A DNA stretch of 64,000 nt from an uncultured Burkholderiales bacterium (GCA_903830725.1 CAIKVH010000018.1:30929-94928), one strand, 5' to 3'. Numbered from the stretch's first letter, positions 1 through 11,754 are shown. Notes: generated by a model not told the origin, from the letters alone. A program made the numbers and translations.

Positions 1-233
1 TTAGCCATTACTTCGACAACAGTGGCACTATCCGCAGCTACCTTCGCGTCATATGGAGCCTTGCCCTGCACCATTGCACCAATTTGGCTAAACTGCGTGC
101 CAATCACAAATAGCGCACTCTTGCGGTACTTGATTGCATCCTCAGCCTTACTGAATTGTTGTGCGCTAGCACTCATAACAAGTCCGAAAGATACCAATAA
201 ACCCATAACAAAACTTTTATTTAGTCTCACCAT
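1..233 (-). CDS. Cytochrome c' (c-prime) N-terminal part, truncated by window edge
   Basis: Minus-strand translation MVRLNKSFVMGLLVSFGLVMSASAQQFSKAEDAIKYRKSALFVIGTQFSQIGAMVQGKAPYDAKVAADSATVVEVMA: signal peptide plus cytochrome c'-type N-terminus; GGGAGA SD upstream of the ATG. Not in the ORF track because it runs off the window. Confidence 0.85.
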   Translation of the reverse strand, partial: MVRLNKSFVMGLLVSFGLVMSASAQQFSKAEDAIKYRKSALFVIGTQFSQIGAMVQGKAPYDAKVAADSATVVEVMA

Positions 234-386
234 TTTCAGTCTCCCATTGTGAACAATTTTTAAAACACGCCAAACATTCGCTAATAATACTATGTTCACT
301 AGCTTTGTGCCTATTTTTTTGCATAGTAACCTCCAAAGCGCTTATTCTTCAATATCGTTCAAAACCCATTATTTTCAACTTACATT

Positions 387-1097
387 ATGAATTCTCAGCG
401 AAACACTATTATTTGGGACCTGCCTACTCGGCTTTTCCACTGGCTTTTGGTCCTAGTCGTAGCCTTGCAATTCCTTACCGGGTTGATTGGCGGAGATTGG
501 CTTACCCTGCACGCCTATTTGGGATATGCAACACTTACCCTTATTATTTTCCGAGTATTGTGGGGGTTTTTAGGCGGTTACTGGTCACTCTTCAGTACAT
601 TTGTACCAACACCCAAAGTGCTTCTTAACTACGCGCGAACTTTTTCCCGCTCAAACCCTCGCACTCCTAATAATTCTGAACAAGATTCAAATAACACCCC
701 CTTGGTTGGGCATAACCCCCTGGGTGCTATATCTGTTTTAGCAATGCTCCTTTTGTTGACACTACAAATCATATCTGGTGTCATGAGCAACGATGATATT
801 AGTTTTGCTGGACCATTCACCAGTAAAGTAAGTAACGATACCGTTGAGTTTATGACTTGGTATCACTCCTGTGTTGGCTTTTACTCTTTAATTTTTTTAA
901 TATCTCTGCACATTTTTGCCATCTTGTTTTATAAATTTGTAATGGCCCAAAATCTGACTTTCACGATGGTCCACGGTTACAAAAAAATAGAGGCCTCCGT
1001 GGAGGCCTCTATCGATACAAAGGAAAAAAGGCTTATTGCATTAGCTCTCTTTTGCCTTAGTGCTCTTATTGTTTATTTATTACTTTCCCTTACCTAG
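387..1097 (+). CDS. Cytochrome b561 / Ni-Fe hydrogenase-type cytochrome b family membrane protein
   Basis: 236 aa, WDLPTRLFHWLLV start motif, multiple TM helices with His residues; divergent from cytochrome c'. Confidence 0.85.
   Translation: MNSQRNTIIWDLPTRLFHWLLVLVVALQFLTGLIGGDWLTLHAYLGYATLTLIIFRVLWGFLGGYWSLFSTFVPTPKVLLNYARTFSRSNPRTPNNSEQDSNNTPLVGHNPLGAISVLAMLLLLTLQIISGVMSNDDISFAGPFTSKVSNDTVEFMTWYHSCVGFYSLIFLISLHIFAILFYKFVMAQNLTFTMVHGYKKIEASVEASIDTKEKRLIALALFCLSALIVYLLLSLT
981..1012 (-). terminator. Rho-independent terminator on minus strand, inside cytochrome b CDS
   Basis: Perfect 11-bp inverted repeat atagaggcctc-cgtg-gaggcctctat (987-1012) followed on the minus strand by TTTTTT; ~95 bp beyond the peroxiredoxin stop. 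Confidence 0.75.
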
Positions 1098-1106
1098 GGT
1101 GCTATC

Positions 1107-1619
1107 TTAGTGTTTGACTTGCGATAGCATTGTTGATGCGTCACTTACCTCGAAGCCACCTGCCGCTTCTACATTAAGCGTTACAACCTTACCGTCCTTG
1201 ACCAACATAGAGTAGCGGTTGCTGCGAAGGCCCATGCCACGGGCAGTAAGGTCCAGCGTTAATCCAGTTGCTTTAGTGAAATCAGCACTTCCGTCAGCTA
1301 ACAAACGAACTTTCCCCACACTTTTTTGGTCTTTCGCCCAAGCACCCATTACAAAGGCATCGTTCACGCTGACACACCAAATTTCATCGACCCCGGCGGC
1401 CTTAAATTGTTCATATTTCTCGACATACCCAGGAACGTGTTTGGCTGAACATGTCGGCGTAAAAGCACCAGGTAAGGCAAAAATTACGATGGTTTTGTCT
1501 TTGACTGCTTTCGCTACATCAACTGCATTGGGACCAATAGTGCATCCTTCGCCCTCAACTTCTGAATACTCCATCAAAGTAGTATGGGGGATTTGATCTC
1601 CAATTTTTATCATCGTCAA
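1107..1619 (-). CDS. Peroxiredoxin (Prx5-like, redoxin family)
   Basis: 170 aa with FALPGAFTPTCSAKHVPGYV peroxidatic Cys motif. Confidence 0.92.
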   Translation of the reverse strand: MTMIKIGDQIPHTTLMEYSEVEGEGCTIGPNAVDVAKAVKDKTIVIFALPGAFTPTCSAKHVPGYVEKYEQFKAAGVDEIWCVSVNDAFVMGAWAKDQKSVGKVRLLADGSADFTKATGLTLDLTARGMGLRSNRYSMLVKDGKVVTLNVEAAGGFEVSDASTMLSQVKH

Positions 1620-1667
1620 CTCCTTAGGGCTATTTACCCGTTAATGTTCAAACAATTCCACAAAAGG

Positions 1668-1705
1668 AAAACGGCTCAATGTACCTAAGTATTATGAGCC
1701 GTTTT
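1668..1705 (-). terminator. Terminator downstream of rpsQ
   Basis: 11-bp inverted repeat aaaacggctca ... tgagccgtttt just after the rpsQ stop. Confidence 0.7.
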
Positions 1706-1736
1706 AGAGAATTCAGCTGATGGACAGCTAAAAAGC

Positions 1737-2012
1737 TTATACCAATTGAGCTTTTTCAACCAAACGTGTCGCCACCCAATTCTTTGTTTTCGAAATAGGA
1801 CGGCTTTCAGTAATTTCAATAACATCGCCTAAATGGAATTCCATTTTTTCATCGTGCGCATGATATTTACTTGATTTAGCAACAATCTTTCCATAAAGCG
1901 CGTGCTTAACGCGACGCTCAACGAGAACTGTTACTGTCTTTTCTCTTTTATCGCTAACAACCTTGCCAATCAAGGTGCGATTGAGGGATTTTTTGGCTTC
2001 CGTCATGGTCAC
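1737..2012 (-). CDS. rpsQ: 30S ribosomal protein S17
   Basis: [42 protein letters not shown]. Confidence 0.97.
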   Translation of the reverse strand: MTMTEAKKSLNRTLIGKVVSDKREKTVTVLVERRVKHALYGKIVAKSSKYHAHDEKMEFHLGDVIEITESRPISKTKNWVATRLVEKAQLV

Positions 2013-2206
2013 TCCTTAGTTGTAAGCTTTTCAGCTAAGATTGTTTTCGCACGAGCAATGCTACGGCGTGTTACACGCAGTTGCGCAGTGTTATTTAACT
2101 GCTGAGTTGCTTTTTGCATACGCAAGTTAAAGTGAGCCTTTTGCAAGGACTTTACTTCCTCAGTTAAACCCGCGTTGTCTTTGGCTCTTAATTCAGATGA
2201 CTTCAT
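2009..2206 (-). CDS. rpmC: 50S ribosomal protein L29
   Basis: 65 aa, [37 protein letters not shown]; operon position. Confidence 0.96.
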   Translation of the reverse strand: MKSSELRAKDNAGLTEEVKSLQKAHFNLRMQKATQQLNNTAQLRVTRRSIARAKTILAEKLTTKE

Positions 2207-2223
2207 AATTTATTTCTCCTGAA

Positions 2224-2640
2224 TTATTGACCAAGCATACGGGCCACGAAAGTGGTACGCAGTGGTAGTTTTGCTGCGGCTAAACGGAAGGCTTCGCGCG
2301 CTAACTCTTCTGAAACCCCAACGATCTCGTAGAGTATCTTTCCTGGCTGAATCTCAGCCACATAGTACTCAGGATTTCCCTTGCCGTTACCCATACGAAC
2401 TTCAGCAGGTTTTTGGGAGATTGGTTTGTCTGGAAAAATACGAATCCAAATACGTCCGCCACGTTTAACATGTCTTGAGATTGCACGACGTGCTGACTCA
2501 ATTTGACGAGCTGTTAAACGACCGCGATCTGTTGATTTGAGACCGAAATCACCGAATGCAACTGAGTTACCACGAGTTGCTACACCCGTGTTACGACCCT
2601 TTTGCTCTTTTCTAAATTTACGCCGTGCCGGTTGCAGCAT
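2224..2640 (-). CDS. rplP: 50S ribosomal protein L16
   Basis: 138 aa, [19 protein letters not shown]. Confidence 0.98.
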   Translation of the reverse strand: MLQPARRKFRKEQKGRNTGVATRGNSVAFGDFGLKSTDRGRLTARQIESARRAISRHVKRGGRIWIRIFPDKPISQKPAEVRMGNGKGNPEYYVAEIQPGKILYEIVGVSEELAREAFRLAAAKLPLRTTFVARMLGQ

Positions 2641-2642
2641 GG

Positions 2643-3533
2643 TTATTCTCCTTGACCGTCCGCAGCCGTGCCAGTGGATGCGGGCGCGCTAACTTTTCTG
2701 ACGCGCTTGACGGTGGTTTTAGGGGCATCTGTTGCTTCGAGTGGTTTATCACTTCCATCATCAGGTGCGGCATTTGTTCCTGCTGGGCGACGTCCGCCAG
2801 TACGAGCAGGACGATCACTTCCAGGACGACTATCAGGGCGACGTGTGCCACGTGGGCGACGCTCTTCTTCTGTTCTTGGCTCTGCAACTACAGGTGCGTC
2901 ATTTCGCCCCAGTGTGTCGCCTTTGTAAACCCAAACTTTTACGCCGATAACGCCATAAGTTGTTTTGGCTTCGGAGAATCCGTAGTCGATATCCGCTCTT
3001 AATGTATGGAGTGGCACGCGACCTTCTCTATACCACTCAGTTCGAGCAATCTCAATACCGTTTAAACGGCCAGAAGACATGATCTTTATTCCTTGGGCTC
3101 CCAAGCGCATTGCATTTTGCATTGCACGCTTCATTGCACGACGGAACATGATACGTTTTTCTAACTGCTGTGTAATGCTGTCAGCGATCAACTGGGCATC
3201 AATTTCAGGCTTACGAACTTCTTCTATATTGACCGCTACTGGCACACCTAAACGCAATGCCAATTCTTTTTTAAGCAACTCAATATCCTCACCCTTTTTA
3301 CCAATCACGACGCCAGGACGTGCTGAAAAAATAGTGATTCGCGCATTTTTAGCTGGACGTTCAATGAGGATTCGCGAAACTGCCGCATTTTTCAATTTGG
3401 CCTTCAAGTACTCACGAACTTTGATGTCCTCTTGCAACATGCCAGCGAACTCGCTGTTGTTAGCATACCAACGACTTGACCAATTTCGACTCACTGAGAG
3501 TCTAAAACCGGTTGGGTGTATTTTTTGTCCCAT
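2643..3533 (-). CDS. rpsC: 30S ribosomal protein S3 with long C-terminal low-complexity extension
   Basis: [18 protein letters not shown] start (8 codons inside the listed ORF); ~80-aa Arg/Pro/Ala/Thr-rich tail. Confidence 0.97.
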   Translation of the reverse strand: MGQKIHPTGFRLSVSRNWSSRWYANNSEFAGMLQEDIKVREYLKAKLKNAAVSRILIERPAKNARITIFSARPGVVIGKKGEDIELLKKELALRLGVPVAVNIEEVRKPEIDAQLIADSITQQLEKRIMFRRAMKRAMQNAMRLGAQGIKIMSSGRLNGIEIARTEWYREGRVPLHTLRADIDYGFSEAKTTYGVIGVKVWVYKGDTLGRNDAPVVAEPRTEEERRPRGTRRPDSRPGSDRPARTGGRRPAGTNAAPDDGSDKPLEATDAPKTTVKRVRKVSAPASTGTAADGQGE

Positions 3534-3546
3534 TCTTGTGTACCTT

Positions 3547-3882
3547 TCAGTTACCAACCGTCACGTACACATGGCACGTGGGCTTAACGATTTGATTGCC
3601 ACGACCTTTGGCACGTGCGGTAAAGCGCTTGAGCGAAGGACCTTGCTCAACATAAATAGTTTTGACCATCAATTCATCAATGTCAGCACCGTCATTATGT
3701 TCAGCATTCGCAATTGCAGATTCCAGCACCTTTTTAACAATGCCAGCGGCCTTCTTTTGCGTGAAATTCAATATATTTAAAGCCTGATCAACTTTTTTGC
3801 CTCTGATCAGATCTGCCACTAATCGGCCTTTATCAACCGATAAACGGACACCTTTGAGGACTGCGCGTGTTTGCATAACCAC
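3547..3882 (-). CDS. rplV: 50S ribosomal protein L22
   Basis: [41 protein letters not shown]. Confidence 0.97.
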   Translation of the reverse strand: MVMQTRAVLKGVRLSVDKGRLVADLIRGKKVDQALNILNFTQKKAAGIVKKVLESAIANAEHNDGADIDELMVKTIYVEQGPSLKRFTARAKGRGNQIVKPTCHVYVTVGN

Positions 3883-3885
3883 TCC

Positions 3886-4164
3886 TTACTTCTTTTGGAC
3901 TTTCTTGTCCGCAGGGTGACCTTTGAAAGTGCGTGTCAAGGCGAACTCGCCGAGCTTATGCCCTACCATCTGGTCGGTTATATAAACAGGAACGTGTTGC
4001 TTTCCGTTGTGGACTGCAATCGTTAACCCTATAAATTCAGGCAGGATCATCGAACGACGTGACCATGTCTTAATTGGTTTTTTGTCTTTAATCGCAACGG
4101 CTTTATCAACCTTTGCCATCAAGTGGTGGTCCACAAAGGGACCTTTTTTAAGCGAACGTGTCAT
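3886..4164 (-). CDS. rpsS: 30S ribosomal protein S19
   Basis: [19 protein letters not shown]. Confidence 0.98.
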   Translation of the reverse strand: MTRSLKKGPFVDHHLMAKVDKAVAIKDKKPIKTWSRRSMILPEFIGLTIAVHNGKQHVPVYITDQMVGHKLGEFALTRTFKGHPADKKVQKK

Positions 4165-4175
4165 TTGATATTCCC

Positions 4176-5000
4176 TTATTTCTTACGACGCGAAACAATC
4201 ATGACCTGAGTCCGCTTGTTATTACGAGTTCTGTAACCCTTGGTCAAATTACCCCAAGGATCTACTGGTGCACGACCTTCTCCGGTCTTGCCTTCACCAC
4301 CACCGTGAGGATGGTCGACGGGGTTCATAGCTACACCACGAACCGTAGGACGTATACCCATCCAACGCTTCACACCGGCTTTGCCCAATTGACGAAGGCT
4401 GTGCTCTTCGTTGGCTACTTCACCAATCGTTGCTCTGCACTCAATGTGGATCTTTCTGACTTCACCTGAACGCATACGCACCTGAGCGTAAGTACCTTCA
4501 CGAGCAAGTAAGGTGGCAGATGCACCAGCTGAGCGAGCAATTTGAGCGCCCTTTCCAGGCTTGATCTCAATGCAATGGATTGTTGATCCGACAGGAATGT
4601 TGCGAATGGGCAGCGTGTTACCCGCACGAATCGGCGCCTCAGAGCCACTCATTATTGTCGCTCCAACTTCTAACCCACGCGGAGCAATAATATAACGACG
4701 CTCGCCGTCAGCGTAACAAACAAGAGCAATGTGCGCTGTACGGTTTGGATCGTACTCAACGCGCTCAACCTTTGCCGGTATTGCGTCTTTATTGCGCACA
4801 AAATCAACTACGCGGTAGTGATGCTTGTGTCCACCGCCTTTATGTCTTGTGGTGATGTGTCCGTTGTTGTTACGGCCAGCCTTTTGGAACTGCGGCTCTA
4901 GCAAAGGCGCATATCCTGCACCTTTGTACAAGTGATCTCTAGTCACTTTCACCACGGCACGCTGGCCGGGTGAAGTTGGTTTCATCTTAATAACAGCCAT
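4176..5000 (-). CDS. rplB: 50S ribosomal protein L2
   Basis: 274 aa; [22 protein letters not shown]. Confidence 0.98.
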   Translation of the reverse strand: MAVIKMKPTSPGQRAVVKVTRDHLYKGAGYAPLLEPQFQKAGRNNNGHITTRHKGGGHKHHYRVVDFVRNKDAIPAKVERVEYDPNRTAHIALVCYADGERRYIIAPRGLEVGATIMSGSEAPIRAGNTLPIRNIPVGSTIHCIEIKPGKGAQIARSAGASATLLAREGTYAQVRMRSGEVRKIHIECRATIGEVANEEHSLRQLGKAGVKRWMGIRPTVRGVAMNPVDHPHGGGEGKTGEGRAPVDPWGNLTKGYRTRNNKRTQVMIVSRRKK

Positions 5001-5002
5001 GA

Positions 5003-5335
5003 TTAAGCAGACTCCCCAGAAAGGTTGAGCTCTTGTCCAGGCTTGAGCGTGACATATGCCTTGCGGATATTGTCCCGACGCCCCATAGAGCGGCCGAATC
5101 GTTTTGACTTGCCCTTTATTGACACAACAGAAACACCCTTAACCTCTACCTTGAACATAAGTTCAACAGCAGCCTTGATCTCGGGCTTAGTTGCATCTTG
5201 CAAAACTTTGAAAGTAACCGTATTGTTCTTCTCAGCAACCATGGTTGCTTTTTCAGAAATAATTGGCGCCACCAAAACTTGCATTAAACGACCTTCGTCG
5301 TATACGGTACCGTGCGTGTTGTGTCCGTAACTCAT
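5003..5335 (-). CDS. rplW: 50S ribosomal protein L23
   Basis: [25 protein letters not shown]; operon position. Confidence 0.96.
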   Translation of the reverse strand: MSYGHNTHGTVYDEGRLMQVLVAPIISEKATMVAEKNNTVTFKVLQDATKPEIKAAVELMFKVEVKGVSVVSIKGKSKRFGRSMGRRDNIRKAYVTLKPGQELNLSGESA

Positions 5336-5952
5336 GCGAACATCTCCTTGAGTTTGTCCATCGCACCCTTTGTCACCAAAATCTTTTTGTAGTGAACCAA
5401 AGACAATGGATCAGCGTAACGCGCCTCAACCACCAAAACATTGGCAAGATTGCGCGAAGCTAAATACAAATTGTCATCAACCTCATCAGCAATCACCATC
5501 ACAGAGGACAGATTCATCGCTTTAAATTTAGCAGCCAACAGCTTTGTCTTGGGAGAGTCAACCTTTAGCGCATCCACCACAGCCAGCCTTCCCTCTCTCG
5601 CCAATTGCGAAAAAATGGACGCCATGCCAGCGCGGTACATCTTTTTGTTAATTTTTTGAGTGAAATTCTCTTCAGGCATATTTGGGAAAATACGACCTCC
5701 TCCTCTCCACAATGGAGACGAGGTCATACCAGCACGCGCGCGTCCTGTGCCCTTTTGACGGAATGGCTTTTTAGTAGAGTGCTTGACCTGCTCACGGTCT
5801 TTTTGTGCTCTTGTACCTTGCCTTGCGTTCGCCTGAAATGCAACTACGATTTGATGAACCAAATCTTCGTTGTAATCACGTCCGAATACTGTCTCCGGCG
5901 CATCATATTTGGAAGACGCCTGACCTTGATCGTTTAGGAGTTCTAATTGCAT
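5332..5952 (-). CDS. rplD: 50S ribosomal protein L4
   Basis: [21 protein letters not shown] motif; 4-nt overlap with rplW. Confidence 0.97.
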   Translation of the reverse strand: MQLELLNDQGQASSKYDAPETVFGRDYNEDLVHQIVVAFQANARQGTRAQKDREQVKHSTKKPFRQKGTGRARAGMTSSPLWRGGGRIFPNMPEENFTQKINKKMYRAGMASIFSQLAREGRLAVVDALKVDSPKTKLLAAKFKAMNLSSVMVIADEVDDNLYLASRNLANVLVVEARYADPLSLVHYKKILVTKGAMDKLKEMFA

Positions 5953-6635
5953 TAGTTAGCTCCCTTTGTAACAGCCTTGGAAGCAGCTTTAATGGCATGA
6001 CGAACTGTCACGTAACCACCGGAGGCCCCAGGGACTGCGCCTCTGATCATCAGCAATTGCCTAGCCTCATCAATTCGAATAACATCCAAATTTTGCGTAG
6101 TAACGGTAACATCACCCAAGTGCCCAGACATTTTTTTACCGGGAAACACGCGACCTGGGTCCTGAGCCATTGAGATAGAGCCAGGGACATTGTGCGAACG
6201 GCTGTTACCGTGAGAAGCACGTTGTGACTTAAAGTTGTGACGCTTAATTGTGCCGGTAAAGCCTTTTCCAATAGATGTGCCTTGCACATCTACTTTTTGA
6301 CCCACCTCAAACACGTCAGTTACAGGCACAGAAGTACCAGCCTGATACTTACCCGCAGTATCAGTTGTAACTCTAAATTCTTGTGTAATTTGACCAGCCT
6401 CTACACCCGCCTTAGCAAGGTGCCCAGCCTGCGCCTTAGTTACGCGTGATGCGCGACGCTGTCCAAACGTAACCTGCAAGGCTACGTATCCATCATTTTC
6501 TTGGGTTTTGACCTGGGTAACGCGGTTGTTGGACACATCCACTACAGTGACAGGAACAGTATCCCCTTCATCTGTAAATAGGCGCATCATGCCAACCTTG
6601 CGGCCCAGCAATCCCAAACGATTGCTTTGACTCAT
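5952..6635 (-). CDS. rplC: 50S ribosomal protein L3
   Basis: [54 protein letters not shown]. Confidence 0.98.
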   Translation of the reverse strand: MSQSNRLGLLGRKVGMMRLFTDEGDTVPVTVVDVSNNRVTQVKTQENDGYVALQVTFGQRRASRVTKAQAGHLAKAGVEAGQITQEFRVTTDTAGKYQAGTSVPVTDVFEVGQKVDVQGTSIGKGFTGTIKRHNFKSQRASHGNSRSHNVPGSISMAQDPGRVFPGKKMSGHLGDVTVTTQNLDVIRIDEARQLLMIRGAVPGASGGYVTVRHAIKAASKAVTKGAN

Positions 6636-6750
6636 TTTTTTCTCCAGTTCCTTACACCACGCTCACTACAATTGGCAAACGTGTTTTGAATGTGAAAGGC
6701 GGTTAATCGAACCCTGCAATTTTTTGCAGAGCCTTAAATTGTAACACGTA

Positions 6751-6777
6751 AAAACAAAGGGCGCAATACTGCGCCCT
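6751..6777 (-). terminator. Intrinsic terminator after rpsJ
   Basis: agggcgca-atac-tgcgccct stem with TTTGTTTT on the minus strand, between rpsJ and rplC. Confidence 0.7.
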
Positions 6778-6798
6778 CCCCCCCTCTAATTAGTTGCC

Positions 6799-7113
6799 TT
6801 ATTGCAACTTAATTTCTACATCTACCCCTGCCGGCAGATCTAACTTCATCAGCGCGTCAACCGTTTTATCTGTTGGATCGACTATATCCATTAATCTTTG
6901 GTGCGTTCTAATTTCGAATTGATCGCGACTTGATTTATTCACGTGAGGAGAACGCAAAATGTCGAAGCGTTTCATGCGTGTTGGTAAAGGTACGGGACCC
7001 TTAACAATCGCACCCGTTCTTTTGGCTGTATCCACAATCTCAGCTGCAGACTGGTCGATTAATTTGTAATCAAACGCCTTGAGCCTAATACGGATTTTTT
7101 GTTTTGTAGACAT
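6799..7113 (-). CDS. rpsJ: 30S ribosomal protein S10
   Basis: 104 aa, [30 protein letters not shown]. Confidence 0.98.
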   Translation of the reverse strand: MSTKQKIRIRLKAFDYKLIDQSAAEIVDTAKRTGAIVKGPVPLPTRMKRFDILRSPHVNKSSRDQFEIRTHQRLMDIVDPTDKTVDALMKLDLPAGVDVEIKLQ

Positions 7114-7127
7114 GGTGTATGTATCCT

Positions 7128-8318
7128 TTAAGCCATAATTTTTGCAACGACGCCGGCACCTACAGTCTTGCCACCCTCACGGATCGCAAATCTCAAGCCC
7201 TCTTCCATCGCAATCGGGTTGATCAACTTAACTGTTATCGTTACGTTGTCCCCTGGCATCACCATCTCTTTGCCCTCTGGCAACTCAATCGCCCCCGTTA
7301 CGTCCGTTGTACGGAAGTAAAACTGTGGCCTGTAGTTGTTGAAGAACGGCGTGTGACGCCCGCCCTCATCCTTTGACAACACGTACACCTCAGCCGTGAA
7401 ATGCGTATGCGGCTTGATTGAACCAGGCTTACACAACACTTGTCCACGCTCCACATCCTCACGCTTTGTACCGCGAAGCAATATTCCAACGTTGTCACCC
7501 GCCTGACCTTGGTCAAGCAACTTCCTAAACATCTCAACGCCCGTACACGTCGTCTTTTGCGTATCCTTGATACCCACAATCTCAATCTCTTCGCCCACCT
7601 TCACGATGCCGCGCTCAATACGACCCGTCACCACTGTGCCGCGTCCAGAGATAGAGAACACATCTTCTACAGGCATCAAGAATGCGCCGTCTACTGCGCG
7701 CTCAGGCGTAGGAATGTAACTGTCCAACGCCTCAGCCAATTTCAATATCGCACCTTCTCCGAGCTCGCCCTTGTCGCCCTCAATCGCCAACTTAGCAGAG
7801 CCCTTGATGATCGGTGTATCGTCACCAGGGAAATCATACTTGGACAATAACTCGCGAACCTCCATCTCAACGAGCTCTAGCAACTCAGCATCGTCAACCA
7901 TGTCGCATTTGTTCAAAAACACAATGATGTAAGGCACACCCACTTGACGCGCCAACAAAATGTGCTCACGCGTTTGGGGCATAGGCCCGTCAGCAGCCGA
8001 GCAAACCAAAATCGCGCCATCCATCTGCGCCGCACCCGTAATCATGTTCTTCACATAATCAGCGTGTCCAGGGCAGTCAACGTGTGCGTAGTGACGGTTA
8101 GCCGTCTCGTACTCAACGTGCGCTGTGTTGATCGTAATTCCGCGCGCTTTCTCTTCTGGCGCCGCATCAATTTGATCGTAGGCCTTCGCCTCACCACCAA
8201 ACTTTGTAGATAACACCGTTGTAATCGCCGCTGTCAGCGTCGTCTTACCATGGTCCACGTGACCAATCGTGCCCACGTTAACGTGTGGCTTGGTACGTTC
8301 AAATTTGCCTTTTGCCAT
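7128..8318 (-). CDS. tuf: Elongation factor Tu
   Basis: 396 aa, [33 protein letters not shown]. Confidence 0.99.
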   Translation of the reverse strand: MAKGKFERTKPHVNVGTIGHVDHGKTTLTAAITTVLSTKFGGEAKAYDQIDAAPEEKARGITINTAHVEYETANRHYAHVDCPGHADYVKNMITGAAQMDGAILVCSAADGPMPQTREHILLARQVGVPYIIVFLNKCDMVDDAELLELVEMEVRELLSKYDFPGDDTPIIKGSAKLAIEGDKGELGEGAILKLAEALDSYIPTPERAVDGAFLMPVEDVFSISGRGTVVTGRIERGIVKVGEEIEIVGIKDTQKTTCTGVEMFRKLLDQGQAGDNVGILLRGTKREDVERGQVLCKPGSIKPHTHFTAEVYVLSKDEGGRHTPFFNNYRPQFYFRTTDVTGAIELPEGKEMVMPGDNVTITVKLINPIAMEEGLRFAIREGGKTVGAGVVAKIMA

Positions 8319-8466
8319 TTTTTACTCCAAAGAACAAAGCCCGTGTCCGGTTTAGCGTTTGCATAAAGTTGCTTGTTCATCTCGCACGGGTTACAAGATG
8401 GCACTTTATCGCAGACGAACGCCCCATGGCTATGGGGGGTATAGGTTTAAGTATAAATACTATCGC

Positions 8467-10569
8467 TTACTTTGCACGCGAAGCAACAATAGCCTCAGCC
8501 ACATTTCGTGGGGCTTCTGTATAGTGTTTGAATTCCATGGTGTAGGTAGCACGACCTTGCGACATGGAACGAAGAGTCGTAGAGTATCCAAACATCTCCG
8601 ACAGTGGTACTTCAGCCTTAATGGCTTTACCACCACCAACCATGTCTTCCATGCCTTGGACCATACCGCGACGTGAAGACAAATCACCCATCACGTTACC
8701 AGCGTAATCCTCAGGCGTCTCAACTTCTACAGACATCATTGGCTCTAGGATTACTGGTGAAGCTTTCTTGCAACCTTCTTTGAATCCAAAAATTGCCGCC
8801 ATTTTGAAAGCCATCTCAGATGAGTCGACATCGTGGTAAGAACCAAAATGCAACGTTACTTTAACGTCAACAACTGGATAACCGGCCAATACACCAGCGG
8901 TCAAAGCTTCGATTACGCCCTTTTCAACAGCAGGAATGTATTCTCTGGGAACCACACCACCTTTGATAGCGTCTACAAATTCGAAGCCCTTACCAGGCTC
9001 ATTTGGCTCAATTTTAAAAACAACGTGACCGTACTGGCCCTTACCACCAGACTGACGTACGAACTTACCTTCAGCATCTTCAACGTTCTTACGAATCGTC
9101 TCGCGATATGCAACCTGGGGCTTACCCACGTTGGCTTCGACACCAAACTCACGCTTCATACGGTCAACAATAATTTCCAAATGCAACTCGCCCATACCAG
9201 CAATGATGGTTTGACCAGATTCTTCATCTGTTTTAACGCGGAAGGAAGGATCCTCTGCAGCCAAGCGTTGTAGCGCAATACCCATCTTCTCTTGATCCAC
9301 TTTTGTCTTGGGCTCAACCGCCTGGGCAATCACGGGCTCTGGGAACACCATGCGCTCAAGGGTGATGATGTCATCGGGCGCACAAAGTGTCTCACCCGTA
9401 GTCACATCTTTTAAACCCACACAAGCCGCAATATCGCCAGCACAAATAGCATCAACCTCTTGACGAGTGTTTGCGTGCATTTGAACGATACGTCCGATAC
9501 GCTCTTTTTTGCCTTTAATAGGGTTGTAAACTGTATCGCCCTTGGACAATATTCCCGAGTAAACCCGAACGAATGTTAACTGCCCCACAAATGGATCAGT
9601 CATTAATTTGAATGCAAGAGCAGAAAACTTTTCTTTGTCGTCCGCTTTTCTATGCACTTCTTTTTCGTCTTCGTCCAATCCACCAACAGGAGGAATATCC
9701 AAAGGAGAAGGCATCAACTCAATTACAGCATCCAACATACGCTGTACACCTTTGTTCTTAAAGGCAGTGCCGCATAACATGGGTTGAATTTCGCCACCAA
9801 TGGTTCTTGTTCTCAAGCCCAAACGAATTTCATCCTCAGTCAAGTCACCCTCTTCAAGGTACTTGTTCATCAAATCTTCAGAGGCCTCGGCCGCTGCCTC
9901 AACCATCTTTTCACGCCACTCTTTAGCCGTGGCCGCCAGATCAGCCGGGATCTCCTGGTATTCAAATTTCATACCCTGTGAAGCTTCATCCCAAATAATG
10001 GCCTTCATCTTTAATAGATCCACGACTCCAGTGAAGTTTTCCTCTGCGCCAATCGGTATAACGATGGGTATTGGATTTGCCTTTAACCGCAAACGCATTT
10101 GGTCATAAACTTTAAAGAAGTTTGCTCCCGTACGGTCCATCTTGTTAACAAATGCTAAACGCGGCACTCTATATTTGTTAGCCTGGCGCCAAACAGTCTC
10201 AGACTGAGGTTGTACGCCACCCACTGCACAGTAAACCATACATGCACCGTCTAGCACTCGCATAGAGCGCTCAACTTCAATCGTGAAATCGACGTGTCCA
10301 GGGGTATCAATAATATTGATACGGTGCTCAGGGAATGACAAATCCATGCCCTTCCAAAAACAAGTCGTCGCTGCAGAAGTAATCGTAATTCCACGCTCTT
10401 GCTCTTGCTCCATCCAGTCCATGGTTGCGGCACCATCATGCACCTCACCAATCTTATGATTTACACCGGTGTAAAACAAAATGCGTTCTGTCGTAGTCGT
10501 TTTCCCAGCATCAATGTGAGCAGAAATGCCGATATTACGATAACGCTCGATAGGAGTATTGCGAGCCAT
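8467..10569 (-). CDS. fusA: Elongation factor G
   Basis: 700 aa, [35 protein letters not shown]. Confidence 0.99.
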   Translation of the reverse strand: MARNTPIERYRNIGISAHIDAGKTTTTERILFYTGVNHKIGEVHDGAATMDWMEQEQERGITITSAATTCFWKGMDLSFPEHRINIIDTPGHVDFTIEVERSMRVLDGACMVYCAVGGVQPQSETVWRQANKYRVPRLAFVNKMDRTGANFFKVYDQMRLRLKANPIPIVIPIGAEENFTGVVDLLKMKAIIWDEASQGMKFEYQEIPADLAATAKEWREKMVEAAAEASEDLMNKYLEEGDLTEDEIRLGLRTRTIGGEIQPMLCGTAFKNKGVQRMLDAVIELMPSPLDIPPVGGLDEDEKEVHRKADDKEKFSALAFKLMTDPFVGQLTFVRVYSGILSKGDTVYNPIKGKKERIGRIVQMHANTRQEVDAICAGDIAACVGLKDVTTGETLCAPDDIITLERMVFPEPVIAQAVEPKTKVDQEKMGIALQRLAAEDPSFRVKTDEESGQTIIAGMGELHLEIIVDRMKREFGVEANVGKPQVAYRETIRKNVEDAEGKFVRQSGGKGQYGHVVFKIEPNEPGKGFEFVDAIKGGVVPREYIPAVEKGVIEALTAGVLAGYPVVDVKVTLHFGSYHDVDSSEMAFKMAAIFGFKEGCKKASPVILEPMMSVEVETPEDYAGNVMGDLSSRRGMVQGMEDMVGGGKAIKAEVPLSEMFGYSTTLRSMSQGRATYTMEFKHYTEAPRNVAEAIVASRAK

Positions 10570-10661
10570 GGAATTACCCTTTTTAAATCAGAAAGTTCGA
10601 CCCCGCCAGAGTGAACATCTCTAATGAGATGAATCTAGCAAAGGTCAGTATTATTTGGAAA

Positions 10662-11132
10662 TTAGAAACGGAAATGCGAGAAAGCTTTATTAGCCTCTGC
10701 CATGCGGTGAACTTCATCACGTTTTTTCATCGCCCCGCCGCGACCCTCTGAAGCCTCGAGCAATTCATTAGCCAAACGCAATGCCATTGATTTTTCACCC
10801 CTCTTGCGAGCAGCTTCTTTGATCCATCTCATAGATAAAGCCAAACGACGCACAGGACGAACTTCAACTGGTACTTGGTAGTTTGCGCCGCCAACACGGC
10901 GAGACTTGACTTCAACCATTGGCTTAACATTGTTAATCGCTAAACCAAATAGCTCCAAGGGATCTTTGTTAGCTTTTTTCTCAATCTGCTCAAGCGCCCC
11001 ATAAATAATGCGCTCAGCTACAGCTTTTTTACCACTCTCCATGATCACGTTCATGAATTTAGAGAGCTCAACGTTACCGAATTTTGGATCCGGAAGAATT
11101 TCACGTTTAGGGACTTCGCGACGACGTGGCAT
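10662..11132 (-). CDS. rpsG: 30S ribosomal protein S7
   Basis: 156 aa, [20 protein letters not shown]. Confidence 0.98.
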   Translation of the reverse strand: MPRRREVPKREILPDPKFGNVELSKFMNVIMESGKKAVAERIIYGALEQIEKKANKDPLELFGLAINNVKPMVEVKSRRVGGANYQVPVEVRPVRRLALSMRWIKEAARKRGEKSMALRLANELLEASEGRGGAMKKRDEVHRMAEANKAFSHFRF

Positions 11133-11309
11133 AACAATTACCTCTTATTAAAATTTCAGTTAGCGATCTAATTTAACCGCCTCGGTGGCCAATTAACCAC
11201 CACTTACTAACCCCGAACTGGTTGATCAATATTTAATTGAAACCATTTTTACAGGATCCTTATTCAAGCACGCACACCCGAGCACTCCAGGCGCGCACCA
11301 GAACTCAAA

Positions 11310-11687
11310 TTACGCCTTCTTAGGACGTTTTGCTCCGTACTTGGAACGTGATTGTTTGCGGTCCTTAACACCCTGCAAATCAAGCGATCCACGCACGATG
11401 TGATATCTCACACCAGGCAAATCTTTTACACGACCACCACGAACCAGAACCACAGAGTGCTCTTGTAAGTTATGGCCCTCACCACCGATGTATGAAATAA
11501 CTTCAAAACCGTTGGTTAAACGAACTTTTGCTACTTTGCGCAGAGCAGAGTTAGGCTTTTTTGGAGTGGTGGTGTACACGCGCGTGCAAACTCCGCGCCT
11601 TTGTGGCGAGTTTTGCATAGCTGGACTCTTGGACTTGATCTTCTCGACCGTGCGTCCTTGTCTCACCAATTGACTAATGGTTGGCAT
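11310..11687 (-). CDS. rpsL: 30S ribosomal protein S12
   Basis: 125 aa, [12 protein letters not shown]...[24 protein letters not shown]. Confidence 0.98.
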   Translation of the reverse strand: MPTISQLVRQGRTVEKIKSKSPAMQNSPQRRGVCTRVYTTTPKKPNSALRKVAKVRLTNGFEVISYIGGEGHNLQEHSVVLVRGGRVKDLPGVRYHIVRGSLDLQGVKDRKQSRSKYGAKRPKKA

Positions 11688-11754
11688 TTAAACGTCCCTC
11701 AACGTTGATAACGTAAATCTTTTGACTTCCCGGGGAAATTCCGAAAAGCCTTCT

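Noticed and set aside
305-628. 107-aa plus ORF overlapping the cytochrome b start
   Set aside because: Out-of-frame overlap of the well-supported 387-1097 CDS; no domain.
6690-6740. gaaccctgcaattttttgcag considered as a tRNA T-arm remnant
   Set aside because: No cloverleaf can be drawn from the surrounding sequence; it is a simple short hairpin in the rpsJ-rplC gap.
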